Below, piece after piece: positions 56,388-64,000 of a DNA stretch of 64,000 bases. The number at the start of each line of letters is the position of its first letter. The stretch's first letter is position 1. Both the position numbers and the translations under genes were made by a program. Under the pieces are notes generated by a model, which saw nothing but the letters and a program-made list of their open reading frames with translations, was not told the origin of the DNA and made no database searches. Source of the DNA: Chrysemys picta bellii (lineage: Eukaryota; Chordata; Testudines; Emydidae); NCBI RefSeq assembly GCF_011386835.1, contig NC_088792.1, positions 235,792,394-235,856,393 of the forward strand, read 5' to 3'.

Positions 56388-56645
56388 CATGCTTGGTCTA
56401 AATTAGGAACTTATGTCAGTATAACTACAATCCACACCCCTGAGCGATGTAGTTATAGTGACCTACCACCCTCACTCCCACCCCCTGTATATAGACAGGA
56501 GGGCTCCTCCCTCGACATAGCTGCCGCTTCTTGGGGATGTGAAGTACCTATGCTATCAGGAGAAATTCCAGTCGGCATAGGTAGTGTATTCACTGAAGTT
56601 CTACAGTGGCACAGCATTGCAGCATTTTAAATCTAGACGAGACCC
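56388..56645. repeat. MITE-like segment
   Basis: The terminal words 'ggtctaaattaggaactta' and 'aaatctagacgagacc' are roughly inverted. The centre 'cccctgagcgatgtagttat' resembles the segment near 13650. No target duplication could be fixed. Confidence 0.35.
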
Positions 56646-56743
56646 AAAACTTAACAGTATAATGCTTTAGAAGTGACAACACTTTAGCAAGACTATATGT
56701 TCAAAAAGGAAGGTGTCAGAAGCAATCTGCTTGAGCATACTAA

Positions 56744-57476
56744 GGGCATGACTACACTTGTGAGTTAAAGTGCATTAAAGCAGCCCTGGTGCCCTAACTC
56801 ACGACCCGTCCACATTGGCAAGGCACTTAGAGCGTTTGGACTCTGCAGTTGGAGCACTCCTGGTAATCTACCTCCATGAGAAGATTAACACTTGCTGCAC
56901 CTCGGCTGAAACAGCCCCGGCATCAGTGTGAACAAGGTCTTGCATTACTGCGTCTGATCAGCCTCCGGAAACGTCCCATAATCCCCTTAAGTCAAGTGGC
57001 TACTCTTGTCATTATTTTGTAATCGCTGCAGGAATGCGGATATGCCCTTTGAAAGTTACGTTTGACAGCCGGCATGCTTATCTGCTCCGAGACAAAACAA
57101 CTGTCACTGTGGAATGCTGTGTGTGAGAGAGAGGGGGGATGAGAGGGGTCTGCTGCTGTCTGAACTTACAAGACAGCATGCTGACATGCTCTCAGCCCCC
57201 CAAAAACCCACTCTCTCTCCCCACACATACACACAACACACTCCCTATCACACTCCACCCCACCCCCGCATTTGAAAAGCACGTTGCAGCCACTTGCATG
57301 CTGGGATAGCTACCACAATGCACTGCTCTCTGTGGCCGTTGCAAGAGCTGCTAATGTAGCCATGCCAGTGCACTTGCAGCCGTCAGTGTGGACAGATTGC
57401 AGCGCTTTCCCCACTGTGCTCTACAAAGGCTGGTTTAACTCAAAGCGCTCTACATCTGCAAGTGTAGCCATGCCCC
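56744..57476. mobile_element. Harbinger-type MITE (about 730 bp)
   Basis: The left end gggcatgactacacttg is the inverted partner of the right end caagtgtagccatgcccc, and the subterminal 'gagttaaagtgc' pairs with 'ggtttaactcaaagcgc'. A TAA precedes the left end (56741-56743), but the right flank reads only aag, so the 3-base duplication is not perfect. No transposase frame is present. Confidence 0.6.
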
Positions 57477-57540
57477 AAGATAAATAGTTCCCCAAATGGA
57501 GGGGAAATGTACTGTAACTTCTAGCATCTGGTCAGTCTAA

Positions 57541-58475
57541 GGCTATGTCTACACTACAGAGTTAAGTCAGCTTAAGTTCCACCAATGGTCATAAACCACT
57601 CAAATTAAATCGCTTGTGCATATCCACACAATGTTCCTTGTGTGGGTGGAGCGCATCCACAGTTGGTGCTCTTACATTGGCAGAGAGAGCAGTGCACCAT
57701 GGGTAACTATCCAACTGTGCAACTCACCAAGTTCTCCTGCTTGGAGTTCTGGGGCTCACCGTCCCATGATGCAGTTTTCTCCATCCCATAATTCCCTGGG
57801 CTTCCAACAATATTTCGTGCTGCTTTTCAACAATTTCTGTAAACTGTGAGCCCGCCATCTGTTTCTGAAAGCATGGATCCTGCACTCCTCTCCAGTCTTG
57901 TGCTAAGTGTTATGAACACAATGCAACTGATCTGGCATTATTTCATGAGCTGCAAATCTGATAAGGACATCCTGGTGTCTGCCCTGCTGTGTGTCATATA
58001 AAGAAACAATTCAAGACTGATACTGGCATTCACAGAGCAGCTGCACATGATGGACAGTTACTGGGCTCAGGAAACAAGTACTGAGTGGTGAGATCACATC
58101 GTGATGCAGGTATGGGATGACGAGCAGTGACAGCAGAACTTTCAAAAGCACAAAGCCACCTTCCTGGAACTGTGTGTGGAACTCGTCCCTGTCCTGCACT
58201 GCAAAGACACCAAAATGAGAGTCGTCCTCACAGTGGAGAACTCAGTTGTGATCGCTGGCAACTCCAGACTATTACTGATCAATCGCAAATCAGTTTGGAG
58301 TTGGGAAGTCTACCGTGAGGGTTGCAGTGATGCAAGTGTGCAGGGCCATTAATCGCCTCCTGCTACAGACTCTGACTGTGGGCAATGTGTGGGAAATAGT
58401 GGATGGATTAGTGGCAATGGGATTCCCTAACTGCAGAGGTGCAATAGATGGCATGCATATCCCAGCACCTCCCAT
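57541..58475 (+). mobile_element. Old Harbinger fragment with transposase remnant
   Basis: The copy starts ggctatgtctacactaca after TAA (57538-57540), like the two copies near 25 and 30 kb. Similarity to the transposase starts near 57873 and runs to 58475, where GC-rich unrelated sequence replaces it. Similarity to the 25 kb element is clearly lower, so it is a different, older subfamily. Confidence 0.7.
57873..58475 (+). pseudogene. Harbinger transposase pseudogene, truncated
   Basis: Recognisable blocks are the ETSTEW/VMQVWDD region, FLELCVELVPVL, and [22 protein letters not shown] with the first catalytic Asp. Stops interrupt the frame near 58090 and 58128, and there is a frame change near 58250-58290. 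The later acidic blocks are missing because the copy ends at about 58475. Confidence 0.75.
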
Positions 58476-59760
58476 GAGCCAGGAGCCGTGGGGTTGAAGC
58501 CCCAGTCCCCATCCCCCTTGCCAGATTGAAGCCCTGATCCCCAATGCCCCCTGCTGGGTTGAAGCCAGGAGCAGTGGGGCTGAATTCCAGAGTCCTGAGC
58601 CCCGGTGCACCCCACAGGGCAGAAGCCCTGAGCTCATGGACAGAATTGGAGGACATGGAGGTGTTGTCCCCCCGAAACTACAGGGCAAGAGCAGGGCAGT
58701 CCCGGGGCACTCCACTCCCACCCTCCACCTCCTTCTCTCCCCACCCCTTGCCCAGGTTGGAGGCGGGAAGCCAGAGCTCAGCAGTGCGGGACAGCTGCTG
58801 CTCTGGCTGGTGCCACGGAGCAGGCAGACACCGTGTTCCCTCCTCTCCTGCTGCTGCTGGTGCAGGGGGTTGAAGCCGCTCTTCAGCTCCCAGCCCACTT
58901 TGCTCACACAGCCGGTAAGAGCTACTTGGGCGGGGGAACCCGGCTCCATGCTGGCAGAGCCCTCGGGGAACAGGGACTGCAGGGGAGCCCTCCCAGCACA
59001 CAGCCCCTAGTACCTTTCTCCCTGCATTCTGAGCTACCCCCTGTCCACACACAGCCCCTAGCTACTTCTTTCCCTGCACCTTGAGCTGCCCCCTGCCTGA
59101 ACACAGCCCCTAGCTACCCCCTGCCTGAACCCTGAGCTACCCCCTGCCCATACACAGCTCCTAGCTACCCCCTCACTGGACCCTGAGCTACCCCCTCACT
59201 GAACCCTGAGCTACCATAGTGCCTGCATATAGCCCCTAGCTACCCCCTGCCTGCACCCTGAGCTATCCCCTGCTTGCACACAGCCCTTAGCTACCCCCTC
59301 CCTACACCCTTAGCTACCCCCTGTCTGCACACAGCCCCTAGCTGCACCTCTGCCTGCACCCTGAGCCAGCCCTGTTCACACAGAACCCTTAAGTACCCCC
59401 CTCCCTGCACCCCTTTTTTCAAACTTTTTGAGCTGAGCCCCCCACCTTTGAGTTATAATATTTGGTTGCGCCACCCCCACACCACAACCCAGACAGGCGG
59501 GTGGCCTGCTGAGGTGAGTCATGGGGTGGAGGTGGCACTCCCTCACCAGGCCCTGCGATGCAGAGCTGGCTTGAGCCCCGCTGGCCCCTGCCCACTCAAA
59601 ATAGAAGTCAAACTGCACCTATGCCTGAGCCCCCATCCTGGCTCAGAGCCCCGAATTTCCCCCCCCCCATGGCCCAGAGCCTGAGTCCCCTTTTCCCCAT
59701 TGGGCCCTGGAGTTTTTATAGCATGTTGAGGGGGGGCCTCAGAAAGAAAAAGGTCGAAAA
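58476..59760. repeat. GC-rich composite repeat with internal minisatellite
   Basis: The sequence changes abruptly to high GC at 58476. The left part (58476-58985) is Pro/Gly-rich in every frame and has no domain. The right part (59405-59760) has the words 'ttgagctgagccccccacc' and 'tataatatttggttgcgcc', which I recognise as a dispersed repeat. A VNTR joins them. The many open frames are composition artefacts. Confidence 0.5.
58990..59402. repeat. Minisatellite, about 48-50 bp unit
   Basis: The unit 'cagcccctagctaccccctg' plus 'cctgcaccctgagctacccc' is repeated about eight times with point changes. It appears to derive from a half unit of about 24 bases (ctagctacccc / gagctacccc). Confidence 0.8.
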
Positions 59761-61006
59761 CCCCAGCTCAGGAATGTTCTCTTATGCTCCCTGGTCAGCC
59801 CAGCAGGCCAATGTTCAGGGGATAGGCTACAATCCTGCCTCCTTCCTGCCCCCTTTGTGGTGTGCCCTGAGGGAAGCACAGACAAATTGTCCCCTTGCAT
59901 GCTTTGAATACAGACACTTTTGATAATGTGTATAACTGAAGGAAAAGGTTTCTTGTGCCCTCCCCACTTCTGCACATCACATAAGGGCCAAAGAAGTTAT
60001 GACCAAAAGGCAGCTTTAAGGTGCAAATGTCAGGCCAGAGCAAAAGAATGGAATGGGGAAATGAGGAGGAAAGGAGAGCAGGGATGTAGGTCAAGAAAGT
60101 TTATGTAGGGCCTTGGGAATAAGGACAAGGAGTTTGAATTTGCAGTTACACAGCACAGAACATCAATGAATGTCTGAGGAAGAGGTCTTTGTGGTTGGAG
60201 GGGAGTAGAGGAAAATGCCTTTAGCAGTGGCACAGTGTATAGATTGAAGGGAAAGAGGTGAGAGGCAGGAAGACCAGGGAAAAAGAAAGTAGAATACTAC
60301 AGTTGCCAAAGTAGTTAGATGAATGGAGCATGGGCTAGTCTGGAAACAAGGACAGTTGAATTGTCAGTAGTGATGAAGCAGGGAGGTAGGAGAGACTGAG
60401 TAAGGCACAATAAGAAACTCCATTTAGGTGTAAAAGGTGATGTGACAGGGTGCATCTACTCTGGCAAAAAAATCCACAGCACTCTGAGTCTCTGAGCTCA
60501 GGTCAGCTGACTCAGGTTTGTGCTACAGGGCTAAAAATAGCAGTGTAGACATTCCTGCTTGGAGTCTGAGCTCAGAGACTAGCTGCTGTAGATGTTTTGT
60601 TTGGGTTTTGTTTGCTGCACAGATGAACTAAGAGAAACAAAAAGAGAAATAAGACTAGACAAGGGGGGAGTGGTAGAATAGTTGGGAACAGAGAAATAGG
60701 TTTAAGAATCATCATCATAGAAAAGGCAGATGGGAGGAAATAGAGTTTCTGTTTGCTTTCCCTCACAAAAAGTTAATCATGTGGAACACCAACAGATGGG
60801 GCCCAGGGAAGAGTGAGTCGGCATTAAAGGAGAGAGACACTGAAGGGATATAGTCAACAAAGCAGCAGGAGAACAAGGAGATCACAAAGCTATAGGACTG
60901 GAAGAGACTTTCTGGGTTGTCATGGAAGCCAAGAGAAGAGAAATTGGAGGGGAAAGAGAAAGGTGAATTGCATCAAAGGTAGAACAAGAATAATGAGGAT
61001 AGAGAT
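59761..61006. other. Intergenic, no gene seen
   Basis: Purine-rich on +, without a recognisable domain. A MITE-like segment lies at 60443-60590 ('gcagtgtagacattcctgct'). Confidence 0.4.
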
Positions 61007-61222
61007 AGGTTTCAGAGTAGCAGCTGTGTTAGTCTGTATCCGCAGAAAGAACAGGCGTACTTGTGGCACCTTAGAGACTAACAAATTTATTAGAGCATAA
61101 GCTTTCGTGGACTACAACCCACTTCTTCGGATGCATCCGAAGAAGTGGGCTGTAGTCCACGAAAGCTTATGCTCTAATAAATTTGTTAGTCTCTAAGGTG
61201 CCACAAGTACGCCTGTTCTTTC
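61007..61222. mobile_element. Penelope-like terminal element forming a near-perfect palindrome
   Basis: A 13-base duplication tgaggatagagat (60994-61006 and 61223-61235) flanks it, sharing one or two bases with the element end. The bases 61044-61223 form a palindrome of two 90-base arms with a single mismatch and no spacer, centred on ggatgcatcc. No coding sequence is present. The family matches the copies at 21095 and 37159. Confidence 0.75.
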
Positions 61223-61235
61223 TGAGGATAGAGAT

Positions 61236-64000
61236 GTGTCCTATAAGATTTAACTAGAATTATGTTATTAGAGACCTTAAAATGAAATTATCTGATGGCA
61301 AGTCAAAAGTGATTAATTTATTTACTTAGCCTATTTTTATCACAATCCCTTTTAATCCTTGTAATGTGTAATTCTATGATCCCCCTTAGCTACCTATCAC
61401 TAGGGCTTTTATTTCAACTCTTCCTTTTGAAAAACATACAGTCCTCTAGTCAGGAATAGAACCTGCCCTGTATCCCAGGTTTAAAAGATAGTGGTCCTGG
61501 AAACCAAACATGACAAGAGAAAAGTTCAGCAGAGGTTGTTCCAATATACACTATTTCCCCCAAATATAATAAGGTACAAGATATGTCAGCCACACAAAGC
61601 ACTAGAAAGTACTGAATAAAAGATGAGAAATGCTGCATTATACTGAAAAGTCCTGCCCTGGCAAGGAACTGATTGGATGGTCTAATAGGTCTTTCCCACC
61701 TCTAACTTCTAATGTATAATAATTCCTTTGAATATCAGAAGTAAGAAAAAATAACTAAAAGGTAAAATGGGTGAAGAGGAATTACAGAATTCTGGTCAAA
61801 GTTTTTCATATCATCCACACACCAGTTACTATGTAACTGGTTCTCTACTTGCTTATACCATTGTAATGACATTCATTTCAGGGTGGCTCCAGATTTATAC
61901 AGCTGTAAATTGGAGAACAGTCAGGCCATCTGTATTGTGTCTGCCAAATGGGGTCCTGGTCTAGAGCAGTCAAGGCCAATTAGTGGATAGCGCCTGCTAT
62001 CCTATTACTGGATTTGTGATGCATTCTGCACATTAAGGGCTCAGTCCTGAGATATGAAGTGAATGGAAATTAAGATCACTCAGCAGCTCATGAAATCAAT
62101 CAGACCACAAGGATCAGGATCTCAGCCCTCTCTCAAAGTTGGGTGCTTTGTCATGGACTTCAGTGGAAGTCCCTTTGTAACCAAACTTGAGAAAATAGGA
62201 ATCAGATTCGGTTATACTTGCCATTTTTGTTTTTGTATATCATTTATTGCATATCTTATATTTGGTTCTCCTCTGGGGAGATTTATCTACTCTTGCTTTC
62301 AATTACCAATTACTTTGGCTGGCAGCTGCTGGCTAGACTGTTTCCAGTCATTGAATTTCCAAATATTGGCAGGACTCAGACTAGGATGGTCTCTATAGAG
62401 GAGAGGGAGAGAAATGAGATAAACTTATTCTAGTCAGAGAGAAAAGCTCAATTCAAGGTTGCTTCCTATAGACCACACTAGTATAAATTCAGCCAGTAGG
62501 CAGCATTCCTAGTGTACATATCAGAAAGAATAGAGGGTGGTGTGGTATAAAAGCTTTATTGGCAGCATTATTCACAAGTGCTTAGTTATGCATTCAAAAC
62601 GAGCGCCAGTAAAGTCTTTGTAGTATACATAGCATCATAGCTTTTTTATATGCCACACATTTTACAGAAAAGTTACATTAGAAATGTTGTGAAGTTTTAA
62701 AAATATTGTTAGAACTGATTTGGTATATCCCTCCTCCTGTAAACTGATGGTCGCTCAGTAATTTGAGTCCTACTGGAAAAGCCTTAGGCCCAATTCCTCA
62801 GCTGATGCCAAATGGCATAGAAGGAGCATGTCAGTTTATACAAGCTGAGAATCTGGCCCCTTAAAGAAAATTATAACTAAAAATGACCTAAACACTTTTT
62901 TCCATACATAATCATGTTTCTTATACCCCATACATTTTAATCAAATGTGAATATGAAAACCTCATTTTCTGAAACCATATAACATTACTGGGCATAACCA
63001 GTTCACCACCTCACACACACACACTTTTTCTTTCATTTAAAAAAAATAGATATCGCTGTGCATGCACTATTGTGGATGCAGTGACAAGCACAGAAAGAAT
63101 ATAATAATCAAGATTTCCACAGCAATGTTAACTAAGCCAGTCAGCACATGTTGTATATTTATTTTATTCTTGCCTTCTTGCTTAATTGTGTGATATTTAT
63201 GTTGGAAAGATACCATGAAACATTCAGATTGCACAATGTGGCTCAGCTGCTGCTGCTGCTGAAACCTTAATTCTTGCATGGCTTAAGTTATATCATTTTA
63301 GTTGTGCAATCATATTATACTAATGTATGCTTTTTCCAATTGTTTTATAATATATAATATAATATAATATAATATAATATAATATAAAAGAACAGATCAT
63401 GCTGAACCAACGATGACTCTGCTGTGGGTAGAATGTTGTTCTCCATAAAATAAAACCCAGGGGTTACATAATGATGGAGGAGTAAAGAGACACAAGAGGG
63501 AGAACTATAAGACTCAGCTTGAAGTATTGTTGCCAAAACTTTATAACAACGATTTGTGTAAGCCTATCTATGAAGCCAAGATGGACTTGTTATCAAGCAC
63601 AATAAGCATTAAAGACTATACAATGCATAGAACAAAAGCAGCCATTGCTAAACCTTATATTCTTCTGATGTTGTCACAAATATTGCTGGTAAAAAAAAAA
63701 TCTGTCCAACTGTTTTTTCCATCAGAAACTGCTGTTTCATCACATTTGAAACTTTCTACAGCATCATGTTGATTTCAATGATATTTCATTTAGAAAAAAA
63801 ACTTGAAACAAAGCCTCTTGATGAGGTCCATTTTTACCTTATCAAAATGGAACACTGATTATTTTTGTTTCAAAACAACTTTTATTTTGAAATGTTTTAT
63901 ATTATATTATATATTATAAATTATAATTTGGTAAAAGTCAAAACCAGAATGAAATATTTCCACTTTATTGAAATATTTCGATTTACTTGAAAGTGATTTA
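61236..64000. other. Intergenic, no gene seen
   Basis: AT-rich intergenic DNA. An AATAT pentamer run is at 63351-63386, and a palindromic T/A-rich repeat trace ('tttcaaaacaacttttattttgaaa') is at 63867-63895. No coding region is supported. Confidence 0.45.
63351..63386. repeat. (AATAT)n microsatellite
   Basis: Seven uninterrupted pentamer units in an AT-rich context. Confidence 0.9.

Noticed and set aside
58290..59104. Multiple overlapping frames of 60-219 codons on both strands
   Set aside because: High GC content removes stops. The residues are Pro/Ser/Gly-rich and the region is repeat and minisatellite.
43397..64000. Search for CRISPLD1, the usual neighbour of PI15 in vertebrates
   Set aside because: No CAP or LCCL domain exon was recognised in the window; the neighbour presumably lies further downstream.
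1..64000. CRISPR arrays, bacterial operons, tRNA or rRNA genes
   Set aside because: Nothing of this kind is seen. The direct and inverted repeats present are all explained by transposons, microsatellites or a minisatellite.

Overview
The window is vertebrate nuclear DNA, most likely from a turtle. It holds one host protein-coding gene, large introns, and many transposable elements of kinds I recognise from turtle genomes: CR1 LINEs, Penelope-like elements with palindromic ends, Harbinger and hAT DNA transposons, and retroviral solo LTRs. The species call comes from recognising repeat families and from the reptile-like protein, not from any search.

The host gene is PI15 (peptidase inhibitor 15, a secreted CAP-superfamily protein) on the + strand. 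A TATA box near 2164 and a probable non-coding first exon ending at 2339 precede five coding exons: 2951-3223, 33610-33728, 34509-34641, 34808-34923 and 38155-38290. They join in frame to 258 codons plus stop, which is the length I recall for the family. The first coding intron is about 30 kb and holds most of the repeats. No second host gene is visible; 38291-64000 looks like 3' UTR followed by intergenic DNA.

Repeats inside the long PI15 intron: a 1.17 kb hAT-type element whose core is a GC-rich hairpin (6288-7452); solo LTRs at 9074-9678 and 18369-19489, both antisense to PI15; a Penelope-like copy (21095-21680); CR1 3' ends (21951-22347 and 24239-24365); and an apparently intact 4.4 kb Harbinger transposon (25043-29454). 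The Harbinger element has an open DDE transposase on + and a convergent two-exon Myb/SANT-like partner on -, plus an unexplained 96-codon ORF. A decayed relative follows at 29905-31960. Another hAT element (34028-34447) lies only 53 bp from PI15 exon 3.

Downstream of PI15: a 250 bp-armed inverted repeat split by a hAT insertion (42062-43396); a decayed minus-strand endogenous retrovirus (about 46.1-52.2 kb) containing CR1, Penelope-like and solo-LTR insertions nested in each other; further Penelope-like palindromes (50182-50344, 52837-53007, 61007-61222); a Harbinger-like MITE (56744-57476); an old Harbinger transposase remnant (57541-58475); and a GC-rich composite with a minisatellite (58475-59760).
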